Origin: Rubrobacter marinus
GTDB taxonomy: Bacteria > Actinomycetota > Rubrobacteria > Rubrobacterales > Rubrobacteraceae
Length of the DNA stretch: 64,000 nt
Assembly (NCBI RefSeq): GCF_011492965.1
Contig: NZ_CP045121.1
Coordinates: 1,984,001-2,048,000 of the forward strand
Direction: 5' to 3'
Positions 11,137 through 19,058 of the stretch are shown here, piece after piece. Under the pieces are notes generated by a model. The model had not been told where the DNA came from and searched no databases. It worked only from the letters and a program-made list of their open reading frames with translations. A program made the position numbers and the translations under genes. Numbering within the stretch: the first letter of the stretch is position 1; every line of letters starts with the position of its first letter.

Positions 11137-12284
11137 CGAGCAGGAGCACGACGAACGGCATGGCGGGGCGCGGCCGTCCCGCCGAGGGCATCTTCGGGTG
11201 GCTCAGGGCGATGGACCCGATACTCCTCCTCACCTCGCTCGCGCTGACGGCCTTCGGGATGCTCGCCGTCTACGTCTCGGGGGCGACCCCGGAGGAGTCC
11301 TACGGCCTGGCGTTCAACCAGGGGCTCGGGTTCGTGGCGGGCCTGATCGGCGCGGTGCCGCTCGCGATCTACGACTACCGCAAGCTCCAGAAGTACCTGC
11401 CCTGGGTCTACGGGGCCGCCGTATTCATGCTCCTCGCCGTCACCATCACGGGCGACTCGGCCGGGGGCGCCCAGCGCTGGATCGACATCGGCCCCGTGCA
11501 GGTTCAGCCCTCGGAGTTCGCGAAGCTCCTGGTGGTCATAGCCCTCGCCGGCTACTTCGCCGAGAACCCGCCGAGCGAGACGAAGACGTTCCTGAAGTCG
11601 CTGGGCTTTCTGGGCGTGCCCGCGGCGCTGGTCTTCGCCCAGCCCGACCTCGGGACCGCGCTCGTCTTCGGGGCCGTGTTCTTTACGGTTTCGTTTATAG
11701 GGGGGGCGAAGCTCTACCAGCTCGGCCTGCTCGCGGCCTCCGGGTTGGTCGCGTTCGCGCTCGCCGTCAAGTTCCAGTTTCTGGAGGAGTACCAGATCGC
11801 GCGGCTCACCGCGTTTATGGACCCGACGGGCTCGACGGACGTCGGGTACCAGGTGCTGCAATCCAAGGACGCCATCGGCTCGGGCGGGCTCACCGGCAAG
11901 GGTCTCGACGCGACGACGCTCGCGAAGCTGGGGTTCCTGCCGGAGGACCACACGGACTTTATCTTTTCGAGCCTCGCCGAGAGGATCGGGTTCGTGGGCG
12001 GGGCGCTGCTGCTCGTCCTTTTCTTCGTCCTGATCTGGCGGATACTCCACGTCGCGACCGTCTCCAAGGATCGTTTCGGCGTCCTCATCGCGGTCGGCGT
12101 CGCCACGATCTTTCTGTTTCACGTCTTCGTCAACGTGGGCATGACGATGGGGATGATGCCCGTGACCGGCATCCCGCTGCCGTTCATAAGCTACGGCCGC
12201 AGTAGCCTGGTGGTAAGCGTGATCTCCCTCGGCCTGCTCCAGGGCATCGCGATGCGCTCGAAGGCCGAAGGCTACAAGGGGTAG
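11133..12284 (+). CDS. rodA: Rod shape-determining protein RodA (SEDS glycosyltransferase)
   Basis: RodA polymerises lipid II into glycan strands during lateral growth, working with a class B PBP. The best start is the TTG at 11133 overlapping the mreD stop; an ATG at 11160 is the alternative. About ten hydrophobic segments follow. SEDS landmarks are visible: AQRWIDIGPVQVQPSEFAKL, DLGTALVF, GLTGKGL with DHTDFIFSSLAER, and the ending GIPLPFISYG. The PBP2 gene mrdA, often between mreD and rodA, is absent here, so its partner must be elsewhere. A second SEDS gene, ftsW, is at 46090. Confidence 0.95.
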   Translation: MTSRSTTNGMAGRGRPAEGIFGWLRAMDPILLLTSLALTAFGMLAVYVSGATPEESYGLAFNQGLGFVAGLIGAVPLAIYDYRKLQKYLPWVYGAAVFMLLAVTITGDSAGGAQRWIDIGPVQVQPSEFAKLLVVIALAGYFAENPPSETKTFLKSLGFLGVPAALVFAQPDLGTALVFGAVFFTVSFIGGAKLYQLGLLAASGLVAFALAVKFQFLEEYQIARLTAFMDPTGSTDVGYQVLQSKDAIGSGGLTGKGLDATTLAKLGFLPEDHTDFIFSSLAERIGFVGGALLLVLFFVLIWRILHVATVSKDRFGVLIAVGVATIFLFHVFVNVGMTMGMMPVTGIPLPFISYGRSSLVVSVISLGLLQGIAMRSKAEGYKG

Positions 12285-12326
12285 CCCGGTGGGGGCACCC
12301 GACTGGTCGAAGGTACGGTCGGGGGT

Positions 12327-12332
12327 TATACT
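12327..12332 (+). promoter_or_regulatory. Probable -10 element of the rplU-rpmA promoter
   Basis: TATACT lies in the 117-base gap between rodA and rplU and is the only AT-rich hexamer that fits a sigma-70 -10 box there. No good -35 is seen at the right spacing. Transcription would start near 12339, leaving about 60 bases of leader before rplU. Confidence 0.45.
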
Positions 12333-12401
12333 AGTCCGTCAGTACCGTGGCATTCCTTTTAGAAGTGCCCGTTCGAATGATAAAGCGTTCAGGAGCGTCT
12401 C

Positions 12402-12692
12402 ATGTTTGCAGTCTTGAAGATCGGCGGGAAACAGTACAGGGCCGCCCGCGACGGGGAGCTGGTCGTCGACCGCCTCGCGGGCGAGGTCGGGGAGTCGGTG
12501 GAGCTGCCGGTCTCCTTCGTCGCGGACGGCGACGACTTCGATCTCTCCGGCCGCACGGCCAGGGTGGAGATCCTGGAGCACCTCAAGGGCGACAAGATCC
12601 ACATCTACAAGTACAAGCCGAAGAAGACGTACCGCAAGAAGACCGGGCATCGTCAGGCCCGGACCCGCATAAAGGTTCTGGAGGTAAGCTAA
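12402..12692 (+). CDS. rplU: 50S ribosomal protein L21
   Basis: L21 is a small 23S rRNA-binding protein of the large subunit. The 96-residue product starts [14 protein letters not shown], the family signature, and ends in the basic segment [22 protein letters not shown] start after CAGGAG. It is followed at once by rpmA, the universal rplU-rpmA pair, and by obgE, the usual third gene. A leader of about 60 bases upstream might carry autoregulation, but no clear structure is evident by eye. Confidence 0.97.
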   Translation: MFAVLKIGGKQYRAARDGELVVDRLAGEVGESVELPVSFVADGDDFDLSGRTARVEILEHLKGDKIHIYKYKPKKTYRKKTGHRQARTRIKVLEVS

Positions 12693-12694
12693 GA

Positions 12695-12976
12695 ATGGCA
12701 CACAAGAAGGGCGGCGGCTCGTCGAGGAACGGCCGCGACACCGAGGGCAAGCGGCTGGGCATCAAGACCTACGGCGGCCAGACCGTGACCGCCGGCAGCA
12801 TCATCGTCCGCCAGCGCGGCACGAAGGTCCACCCGGGCCTCAACGTCGGCAAGGGCTCCGACGACACCCTGTTCGCCAAGGTCTCGGGCCAGGTTGCCTT
12901 CAGCCGCACGCGCGGCAAGAGCGTGGCGAACGTGCTCGAGAACCCGGCCGCGGAAGTCGTAGGGGTAACGGCCTGA
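12695..12976 (+). CDS. rpmA: 50S ribosomal protein L27
   Basis: L27 reaches into the peptidyl-transferase centre with its N-terminus. The 93-residue product begins [19 protein letters not shown], typical of L27 without the cleavable N-terminal extension found in many Firmicutes. The ATG is two bases after the rplU stop. Conserved [18 protein letters not shown] and the [12 protein letters not shown] segment are present. The gene is intact, and the coding region ends 31 bases before obgE. Confidence 0.97.
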   Translation: MAHKKGGGSSRNGRDTEGKRLGIKTYGGQTVTAGSIIVRQRGTKVHPGLNVGKGSDDTLFAKVSGQVAFSRTRGKSVANVLENPAAEVVGVTA

Positions 12977-13007
12977 ACGCCGAGCTCTTTGGGGGTCTGT
13001 AGCCCCG

Positions 13008-14252
13008 TTGCAGTTTGTAGATGAAGCCCGCTTCGTCGTCCGCGCCGGGCGCGGGGGCGACGGCAGCGTCTCGTTCAACCGCGAGAAGTACAAGCCCCGC
13101 GGCGGCCCGGACGGCGGCCGCGGGGGCGACGGCGGCTCGGTGATCTTCCGGGCCACCGAAGACCTCCAGACGCTCGAACAGTACGCGCACCGCAACCTCA
13201 TAAGGGCCGACCGCGGCCGCCACGGCTCCGGCAACAACCGCGCCGGAGAGGGGGGCGGGGACGTGGTCGTCGAGGTCCCCGTGGGAACCTTGATCTACGA
13301 CGAGCAGGGGCTCCTGGCCGATCTTGCGGACGCGGGCGAGGAGGTCGTCGTCGCGAAGGGCGGCCTGGGGGGCAGGGGCAACTCCTCCTTCGCCACCTCG
13401 ACGAGGCGCGCCCCGGCCTTCAGGGAGAGGGGGCTGCCGGGGGAGGAGCGGGAGATCCGCCTGGAGCTCCGGGTCCTCTCCGACGTGGGTCTCGTGGGCC
13501 TGCCGAACGCGGGGAAGAGCTCGCTGCTCTCGGCGCTCAGCGCCGCCAGGCCGAAGGTGGGCGACTACCCGTTCACCACGCTGACCCCGGGGCTAGGCGT
13601 CGTGGACGACAAGACGTACCGCGAACCCTTCGTCGTCGCGGACATCCCGGGCCTTATCTCCGGCGCGAGCGAGGGCAGGGGCTTAGGCAACCGTTTCCTG
13701 CGCCACGTGGCCCGCGCCCGCCTGCTCGCGCTCGTCCTCGACGCGGCGGAAGACCCGGAGGGGGCGGAGGGCACGCTGCGGGCGGAGCTCTACGCGGCCG
13801 GTCTCGGCGACAGGCCCCTCATCACCGTTCTGAACAAGGTGGATACCCTCGACGAGGAGCTGCGGGATTATCTGCGGGACCAGTTCCCCAACGCCGTCCA
13901 GGTCTCGGCGCTCACGGGTGAGGGGGTGCCGGAGTTGCGGGACCTTTTGGAGAGGAGGCTGCGGGCGCTCAGCGAGCGGGAGATCGCGGTGGCCGCCGTG
14001 GCGCGCGAGCACCGGACCTTCCGGCCGACCTGGAGCGGGATGCGGGTCGAGAAGATGGGGGAGCACGCGTACGAGGTCTCCGGCGAGGAGATCGAGCGCC
14101 TCGCGCTCAGGACGGACTGGGAGAACCCCGAGGGGGTCGAGAACTTCCAGCGGGAGCTGGAGCGCAAGGGCGTCGTGGCGGCCCTGAGGCGCGCGGGCGC
14201 CGCGGCCGGAGACGAGGTACGCATCGGCGAAGTGGGGTTCGATTTCAGTTGA
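13008..14252 (+). CDS. obgE: GTPase Obg/CgtA
   Basis: Obg is an essential GTPase of large-subunit assembly that also responds to ppGpp. The TTG start gives 414 residues in three parts: the glycine-rich Obg fold (FVVRAGRGGDGSVSFNREKY, then GGPDGGRGGDGGSV), the G domain with GLPNAGKSS at about 164-172 and NKVD at about 276-279, and a C-terminal OCT domain starting with the FRPTWSGM region. It follows rplU-rpmA and overlaps nadD by TTGA, so the set is probably one operon. A short GGGG/CCCC hairpin sits just before the start. Confidence 0.96.
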   Translation: MQFVDEARFVVRAGRGGDGSVSFNREKYKPRGGPDGGRGGDGGSVIFRATEDLQTLEQYAHRNLIRADRGRHGSGNNRAGEGGGDVVVEVPVGTLIYDEQGLLADLADAGEEVVVAKGGLGGRGNSSFATSTRRAPAFRERGLPGEEREIRLELRVLSDVGLVGLPNAGKSSLLSALSAARPKVGDYPFTTLTPGLGVVDDKTYREPFVVADIPGLISGASEGRGLGNRFLRHVARARLLALVLDAAEDPEGAEGTLRAELYAAGLGDRPLITVLNKVDTLDEELRDYLRDQFPNAVQVSALTGEGVPELRDLLERRLRALSEREIAVAAVAREHRTFRPTWSGMRVEKMGEHAYEVSGEEIERLALRTDWENPEGVENFQRELERKGVVAALRRAGAAAGDEVRIGEVGFDFS

Positions 14253-14911
14253 GCGGGCGGATGGGCATTTTCGGCGGCACCTTCGATCCCATACACCACG
14301 GGCACCTCGTGATCGCCGAGCAGGTCGCCGACGTGCTCGGGCTGGAGTGCGTGATCTTCGTCCCCGGCGGGGTGCCCCCGCACAAGGACTTCGCGAGCGT
14401 CAAGGCGCCCGTCGAGGACCGCTACGCGATGGTCGAGGCGGCGGTGAAGGGGAACGGGCGCTTCGTCGTGGACCGCGTCGAGGTGGACGCCGGGAGGGCG
14501 ATGTACAGCGTGGAGACCGTGCCGCTCGTCAAGGAGCGCTACGAGGGTGAGGAGTGGTTCTTCGTGAGCGGGGCCGACGAGGTCTCGAACCTGCTCTCGT
14601 GGCGGGACCCGGACGGGTTTCTCGCGGAGGCCCGGATGGTCGCGGCCACGAGGCCCGGCTACGACATCTCGAACCTGGATCACCTCGCGGCCGAGTTGAA
14701 GAACTTCGATCGGATCGTCCCGGTGGAGTGCACGAGGGTCGACATCTCCGCGACGACCATAAGACAGATGGTGGCGGACGGGAAGAGCGTCCGGTACCTG
14801 GTGCCGGAGGCGGTACACGAGATCATCCACGACAGGGGGTTGTACGGTGCGGGAGACGGCGTGGCAGTGGACGCACGGGGGGAAAGCTTGAGCGAGGAGG
14901 ACGCATCTTGA
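14249..14911 (+). CDS. nadD: Nicotinate-nucleotide adenylyltransferase
   Basis: NadD adenylates nicotinate mononucleotide to deamido-NAD, the penultimate step of NAD synthesis. The HxGH-type motif is in GIFGGTFDPIHHGHL at residues 6-20, and VDISATTIRQMVADGKSVRYLVP near the end matches the ISSTxIR signature. At 220 residues it is normal apart from a short acidic tail. The TTG start overlaps the obgE stop and its own stop overlaps rsfS, both as TTGA. A second in-frame start, ATG at 14261, is also possible. Confidence 0.95.
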   Translation: MSGRMGIFGGTFDPIHHGHLVIAEQVADVLGLECVIFVPGGVPPHKDFASVKAPVEDRYAMVEAAVKGNGRFVVDRVEVDAGRAMYSVETVPLVKERYEGEEWFFVSGADEVSNLLSWRDPDGFLAEARMVAATRPGYDISNLDHLAAELKNFDRIVPVECTRVDISATTIRQMVADGKSVRYLVPEAVHEIIHDRGLYGAGDGVAVDARGESLSEEDAS

Positions 14912-15312
14912 ACCGCGAAGAGCCGGCGCGGCGTTCCGTGGACGACGTGGTGCGCGAGGGGCCGGAGATCACCCGGCACATGGCCGAGACGGCGGCCGGG
15001 GCAGCGGCCGGAATGTTCGGCCGCGACGTGACCATCATAGACCTCACGGAGCTCGTCTCCTACACCGACTACTTCGTCGTGACCAGCGCCGAGACCGACC
15101 GTCAGGTGCGCCGCATCGTCGAGGAGGTCATCGACAAGATGCGGGAGGAGGGCTACCGCCCGCGCTCACGCAACTACGACGAGGGCTCGGCCTGGATCAG
15201 CCTGGACTTTCTCGACGTGGTGGTTCACGTCTTCACCGACGAGGCGCGCGACTACTACCGCCTGGAGGCCCTCTGGAGGGCGGCACCGCAGGAGAAGTGG
15301 GAGGAAGAGTAA
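14908..15312 (+). CDS. rsfS: Ribosomal silencing factor RsfS
   Basis: RsfS binds L14 and keeps the ribosomal subunits apart when nutrients are scarce. The 134-residue product has the family core TIIDLTELVSYTDYFVVTS, then EGSAWISLDFLDVVVHVF and the DYYRLEALW ending. The TTG start overlaps the nadD stop. The nadD-rsfS pairing is widespread and supports the call. It is the last gene of the rplU to rsfS group; a strong tRNA promoter follows. Confidence 0.95.
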   Translation: MNREEPARRSVDDVVREGPEITRHMAETAAGAAAGMFGRDVTIIDLTELVSYTDYFVVTSAETDRQVRRIVEEVIDKMREEGYRPRSRNYDEGSAWISLDFLDVVVHVFTDEARDYYRLEALWRAAPQEKWEEE

Positions 15313-15335
15313 GGAGGCCAACGGCACGCGGCGCG

Positions 15336-15364
15336 TTGACACATCCGCGCCGGGTGCCTATACT
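15336..15364 (+). promoter_or_regulatory. Sigma-70 promoter of the tRNA-Ala gene
   Basis: TTGACA at 15336-15341 and TATACT at 15359-15364 are separated by exactly 17 bases, a near-consensus vegetative promoter. Transcription should start close to 15371, a few bases before the tRNA at 15377. It is the best promoter in the window and serves as a local reference for the consensus. Confidence 0.88.
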
Positions 15365-15376
15365 CTTTGGGTCTTC

Positions 15377-15449
15377 GGGGCCGTAGCTCAGCTGGGAGAG
15401 CGCCGCGCTGGCAGCGCGGAGGTCAGGGGTTCGATCCCCCTCGGCTCCA
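15377..15449 (+). tRNA. tRNA-Ala (GGC anticodon)
   Basis: A 73-base cloverleaf. The acceptor stem GGGGCCG pairs with CGGCTCC and contains the G3-U70 wobble that identifies alanine tRNA. The D arm is GCTC/GAGC, the anticodon stem CCGCG/CGCGG closes the loop CTGGCAG with anticodon GGC, and the T arm AGGGG-TTCGATC-CCCCT is regular. The discriminator is A; CCA is not encoded. The gene is intact, unlike many nearby coding regions. Confidence 0.97.
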
Positions 15450-15663
15450 CATTCCGAGTGGTCATGCCTTCGTTTATTACCCTGCTGCCATTCCTCCCGG
15501 TTTAGGGAAGTCGGGCAGGATCATCCCTCGAGCATGACGCGGCCGGCGGGCCCGGCCCCTAACCTCTCCCCATGTACGTGAAGCGAGGGGGAGGAGGAAG
15601 CGGAGCCGGCGGCAGTCCTCGTATGTTCTAGGCTCGTACCGTCGCTCGCCGCCAACCCACACG

Positions 15664-16074
15664 GTGTTCGGAAATGAGTTCGAGACCGCAACTTCGACGA
15701 GCCGCGGGGGGTGGCTCCCGTCGGGCCGCCTCCGCCGGTACAAGCCCCAGGTCGTCGTGAGCGCCCTCGTGGTGATCGTGCTCTCCGGCGGCGCCTACTA
15801 CTCGTCGCGGGCTTCGGAGGCGACGCCCAGGGTCGTTTACAGCACCTCGCTGGAGGAGGCGATCGTCGAGGCGCAGGCCCCGCTCCTCGTCGACGTGAAC
15901 ACCGCCGAGCCCGAGGACCTGGAGGAGTTGCCCGAGGTGGGGCCCTCGACCGCGCAGAGCATCGTGGAGTACAGGGAGGAGAACGGGTCCTTCCGGTCCC
16001 TCGACGAGCTCGAGGAGGTTCCGGGGATCGGTCCGAAGACGCTGGAGAAGATCAAGCCTTTTGCAGGCGTTTAG
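15664..16074 (+). CDS. comEA: ComEA-like helix-hairpin-helix DNA-binding protein
   Basis: ComEA binds incoming double-stranded DNA outside the membrane during transformation. The 136-residue product has a basic start, one transmembrane helix at about 28-46 (VVVSALVVIVLSGGAYY), and a C-terminal helix-hairpin-helix pair: DVNTAEPEDLEELPEVG and LEEVPGIGPKTLEKIKPF. It lacks the longer SLBB-type linker found in some ComEA proteins. The GTG start is tentative because no ribosome site is clear in the 214-base gap after tRNA-Ala. It overlaps comEC by 14 bases. Whether the organism is competent cannot be told from these genes. Confidence 0.9.
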   Translation: MFGNEFETATSTSRGGWLPSGRLRRYKPQVVVSALVVIVLSGGAYYSSRASEATPRVVYSTSLEEAIVEAQAPLLVDVNTAEPEDLEELPEVGPSTAQSIVEYREENGSFRSLDELEEVPGIGPKTLEKIKPFAGV

Positions 16075-17677
16075 GACCTCGGAGAGCACCGGTACGCGGG
16101 GGCTACGCCTCGACCTGAGCCCGCCGGTGCGCCTGGATCTGTGGGCGCTGCTCCTTGCCCTCGGCGTCGCCTCCGGCACCCTCGCGCCGCCGCTCGGGGT
16201 GGCGCTCGTACTGGTCGGCGTCTCCGTCTCGGTCGCGGCGGTGGTCCGGCCCTCCGGTCTCGTGCCCCCGGGCTGGCGGGCGATGGCGATCCTGGGGTCG
16301 CTCTTCATCGCGGGCGGGGTTTGCATCGCGTTCCTCCACGCGTCTACCCCGGATCCCCTGCGCGAGCTGGCCGCGGTCATGCCGGGCGAGGTCGAGGTGG
16401 TGGGGCGCGTCTCCTCCCCGCCGGTGCCGACGAAGATCGGGTACCGGGCGGAGGTGCGCGTCGAGCACCTCTGGTACGAGGAGAAGGAGGTGTTGAGGGG
16501 CGGCGCGGTCGAGGTCTACTCCGCGGACATGCGGGTCGGGGTGGGCGACAGGGTGCGGTTCGCCGGGGAGATCGAGCGCCCGGAGGTGGGGGAGGACGGC
16601 TTCGATTACGGGCGGTACCTCCAGACGCGCCGCGTCTCCGGGATCGTGTACGCGGGCGGCGTGTGGCCCATGGACGAGGAGCGCGGCACCATCGGCCAGA
16701 TGCACCGCGCGACCGACCTGGCGCTCGGACACGGGCTGAGACCGCGGGAGGCTTCGGTGGTGCGCGGCATGGTGCTCGGGGACCCGTCGAGGATACCGGA
16801 GGATCTGGAGGAGGCGTTCAGAAGGGCCGGGGTAATGCACGTCCTCGCCATCTCCGGCCAGCACGTCGCCGTTCTGGCGGCCATGATCTACCTCGTCCTC
16901 CGGCTCCTCGCGGTGCCGACCCTCCTCAGGAATCTGACCGTCCTCACCCTCGTCTGGCTGTACATCGTCGTCGCCGGGGCCCCGCCTTCGGCGATCCGGG
17001 CGGGTGTGGTCGCCACGTTCGTGCTCGCAGCACCCCTGCTGAAACGCCAACTCTCTCCGCTCCATTTCATGACCACGATGCTCGCGGCCGTGCTCTCCTG
17101 GAACCCCATGCTCGTTTACAACCCCGGCTTCCAGCTCTCCGTCGCCGCCGTCTTCGGCATCCTGCTCCTGAGAAAACCGCTGCAAGCCCTGGTTAAGAGG
17201 ACGATCTTCCGCCGCGCGAAGAAGCCGCCCGAGCTCGTCTCGAACCTGCTGGCCGTCTCCCTCGCCGCCCAGATCGCCACGACGCCGATAATCGCGACGA
17301 GCTTCGGCGAGGTATCTGCGGTCGGTCTCCTGACGAACCTCGTTGCGGTGCCGCTCTCGGGCCCGATCCTCACCCTAGGGCTCCTCGGCGTCCTCGCGGG
17401 CAGCGCCTCCGCGACGCTGGCCCACCTCATCAACGCCCCGAACGGCTTTCTGGTTACCGTCCTCGCCTCCGTCGCCGAGGGTGGAGCGGCGCTGCCCGGC
17501 GCCGCCGTGCCGACGCCCGGTGCCTCGTTGCCCCTCGTCGCGCTCTTCTACCTCGGCTGCGCCTACGCGGCGATAGCGGGGGTCGTGCTGCCGGAGGAGC
17601 GGTGGCCGAGGGCGGCGGGGATCACGGTCGTTCTGTGCGTGCTCTGGGTCGTGTTGGTCGCCGTGCTGCCGGGTTAG
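16061..17677 (+). CDS. comEC: ComEC/Rec2-family membrane protein, without the metallo-hydrolase domain
   Basis: ComEC forms the channel that carries single-stranded DNA into the cell. The TTG start overlaps comEA. The 538 residues hold an N-terminal hydrophobic block, a soluble OB-like DUF4131 region at about 105-210, and the Competence domain with HVLAISGQHVAVLA and GAPPSAIRAGVVATFVL, then more membrane helices to the end. B. subtilis ComEC is about 780 residues and ends in a metallo-beta-lactamase-like domain; none follows here, and the next gene starts ten bases after the stop. The frame is open throughout, so this looks like a genuine short form. Confidence 0.92.
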   Translation: MQAFRTSESTGTRGLRLDLSPPVRLDLWALLLALGVASGTLAPPLGVALVLVGVSVSVAAVVRPSGLVPPGWRAMAILGSLFIAGGVCIAFLHASTPDPLRELAAVMPGEVEVVGRVSSPPVPTKIGYRAEVRVEHLWYEEKEVLRGGAVEVYSADMRVGVGDRVRFAGEIERPEVGEDGFDYGRYLQTRRVSGIVYAGGVWPMDEERGTIGQMHRATDLALGHGLRPREASVVRGMVLGDPSRIPEDLEEAFRRAGVMHVLAISGQHVAVLAAMIYLVLRLLAVPTLLRNLTVLTLVWLYIVVAGAPPSAIRAGVVATFVLAAPLLKRQLSPLHFMTTMLAAVLSWNPMLVYNPGFQLSVAAVFGILLLRKPLQALVKRTIFRRAKKPPELVSNLLAVSLAAQIATTPIIATSFGEVSAVGLLTNLVAVPLSGPILTLGLLGVLAGSASATLAHLINAPNGFLVTVLASVAEGGAALPGAAVPTPGASLPLVALFYLGCAYAAIAGVVLPEERWPRAAGITVVLCVLWVVLVAVLPG

Positions 17678-17680
17678 AAT
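17675..17680 (+). promoter_or_regulatory. -10 element TAGAAT just before holA (candidate leaderless promoter)
   Basis: TAGAAT shares its first three bases with the comEC stop codon and ends six bases before the holA GTG. Transcription normally starts about seven bases after a -10 box, so a transcript would begin at or next to the start codon. No ribosome site precedes holA. The -35 is weak (TTGGTC at 17654). Confidence 0.55.
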
Positions 17681-17686
17681 CGATGC

Positions 17687-18604
17687 GTGGCCGTTTATCT
17701 GTTGCTCGGGGACGACGAGGAGCGCAAAGCCCGCGGGGTCGACAAGATCCGCAAGGGCCGGACGGTCGAGGCGTACGACGCCGCGGATTCGAGCCCCGAG
17801 GCGGTCGTCTCGGCCTGCAACTCGTACTCGCTCTTCGGGGAGGGCTCGGTCGTCCTCGTCCGGAACCTCGACGCCTGGAACGCCGCGCAGAAGGCCAAGA
17901 TCGTGGACTACCTCGGGGACCCCTCGCCCGAGGCGGACCTCGTCCTGCTCGGCAAGAAGCTCGGCGCCCGCGAGAAGCTCCTCGCCGCCGCCAAGAAGAT
18001 CGGCGAGGTACACAGCTTCGAGCAGCCGACCGGCAAGGCCCTCGCCCGGTGGGCGGTCGGCTACGCCAAGAAGGCGGAGCTCAAGCTCCCGGAGGACGTG
18101 GCCGCCGAGCTCGTCCTGCGCTGCTCCGACGACAAGACGCGCGTCTCGCGCGAGGTGGAGAAGCTCGCCCTCTACGCCGACGGGGAGGCGACGATGGGGG
18201 ACGTCGAGGCGTTGTGTCCGCCGGACCTGCAGTCCAACATCTTCCAGTTCGTCGACGCCCTCGGGGCGGGGAAGGGGGGGCGCGCCCTGACTCTCCTCGA
18301 GGCGCTGCTCGGGACGGGGGAGCCGCCGCTGAGGATCGTGCACATGATCCGGCGCCAGTTCCGTCTCCTGGCGCGCGCGAAGGCCCTCTTCGAGGACGGC
18401 GCACCGCGCTCCGAGGTCGCGAGCGCGCTGAAGGTACCGCCGTTCGTCGCGCGCAAGCTGGAGGAGGGGGCCGGCAGGATGGGGGAGGAGGAGCTCGAAC
18501 AGGCCCTGGCCCTGGTCTCCGACCTCGAGCGCGGCCTCAAGGGCGGCAGCGACCTCTCCGACAACCTGCAGGTCGAACTCACCGTGCTCGGCATGGCCCG
18601 CTAG
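17687..18604 (+). CDS. holA: DNA polymerase III subunit delta
   Basis: HolA is the wrench subunit of the clamp loader that opens the beta clamp. The 305-residue product is weakly conserved, but MAVYLLLGDDEERK at the start, the middle SNIFQFVDALGAG and RIVHMIRRQFRLL match the family, and the comEA-comEC-holA-rpsT order is typical of Gram-positive bacteria. The GTG start has no ribosome site but sits six bases after a TAGAAT box. A strong bidirectional terminator follows. Confidence 0.93.
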   Translation: MAVYLLLGDDEERKARGVDKIRKGRTVEAYDAADSSPEAVVSACNSYSLFGEGSVVLVRNLDAWNAAQKAKIVDYLGDPSPEADLVLLGKKLGAREKLLAAAKKIGEVHSFEQPTGKALARWAVGYAKKAELKLPEDVAAELVLRCSDDKTRVSREVEKLALYADGEATMGDVEALCPPDLQSNIFQFVDALGAGKGGRALTLLEALLGTGEPPLRIVHMIRRQFRLLARAKALFEDGAPRSEVASALKVPPFVARKLEEGAGRMGEEELEQALALVSDLERGLKGGSDLSDNLQVELTVLGMAR

Positions 18605-18644
18605 CGCGGTCTACGACGTCCGGTAGCCTTTCGCGCAGGAGAGC

Positions 18645-18685
18645 AGAAGGGGCCGCCTCCCGTTGCTAGGGAGGCGGCCCCTTCT
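18645..18685. terminator. Bidirectional terminator between convergent holA and rpsT
   Basis: A perfect 17-bp inverted repeat: AGAAGGGGCCGCCTCCC at 18645-18661, a seven-base loop, and its exact complement at 18669-18685. The stem is very GC-rich and flanked by AGAAG/CTTCT, so each strand has a short pyrimidine or T-containing exit. It lies between the ends of holA on the plus strand and rpsT on the minus strand, where a shared terminator is expected. Confidence 0.85.
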
Positions 18686-18707
18686 GGGCCCATCTGGCTC
18701 GGGAGCT

Positions 18708-18971
18708 CTAGGCGTCGGAGCCCTTGCCGGCCAGGGCCTTGTCGAGGCGGCTGGTCTTGCGGGAGGCCTTGTTGGGGTGGATTATCCCCTTCGAGGCGGC
18801 CTTGTCGTAGGCCTGCTGGGCGTCGTTCCTGAGCTCGGTGGCGCGCTCGGTGTCGCCGGCCTCGATGGCCTTGTAGAAGCTCTTGGAGATGTTGCGCAGG
18901 CGGGTGCGGACGGGCTTGTTCAGCTCGTGCGTCCGGGCGCTCTGCTTGTCGCGCTTGGAGGGTGCTGGCAC
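18708..18971 (-). CDS. rpsT: 30S ribosomal protein S20
   Basis: S20 binds 16S rRNA early in small-subunit assembly. The GTG start at 18971 gives 87 residues, MPAPSKRDKQSARTHELNK and so on, rich in Lys, Arg and Ala, the normal size. It is preceded on the minus strand by GGGAGGA about ten bases upstream. A longer frame from 19040 would add an N-terminus never seen in S20. It is divergent from lepA, the usual rpsT/lepA arrangement, and convergent with holA. Confidence 0.96.
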   Translation of the reverse strand: MPAPSKRDKQSARTHELNKPVRTRLRNISKSFYKAIEAGDTERATELRNDAQQAYDKAASKGIIHPNKASRKTSRLDKALAGKGSDA

Positions 18972-19011
18972 CTTGGGGGTCCTCCCGTTTGTAATCGTCT
19001 TGAACCACGAG

Positions 19012-19040
19012 AATGTAACACATGTAGAACAAGAGGGCAA
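19012..19040 (-). promoter_or_regulatory. Candidate rpsT promoter
   Basis: On the minus strand TTGCCC (19040-19035) is followed after 17 bases by TACATT (19017-19012). Transcription would start about 40 bases before the rpsT GTG, leaving room for the GGGAGGA ribosome site. It overlaps the upstream region of the divergent lepA promoter. Confidence 0.55.
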
Positions 19041-19043
19041 TCA

Positions 19044-19052
19044 TGGTAAACT
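19044..19052 (+). promoter_or_regulatory. Extended -10 TGGTAAACT just before lepA (candidate leaderless promoter)
   Basis: TAAACT at 19047-19052 carries the extended TG at 19044-19045 and ends six bases before the lepA GTG at 19059. No ribosome site fits between, so the predicted transcript starts at or next to the start codon. Confidence 0.55.
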
Positions 19053-19058
19053 CTTCGG

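Noticed and set aside
15450..15663. Distant inverted pair GTCATGC / GCATGAC and short frames after tRNA-Ala
   Set aside because: The arms are about 65 bases apart with no supporting stem, and the short frames have no ribosome site or features; I see nothing functional in this gap.
18972..19040. Longer rpsT frame with an N-terminus MPSCSTCVTF
   Set aside because: S20 is about 87 residues, and GGGAGGA lies correctly before the GTG at 18971.
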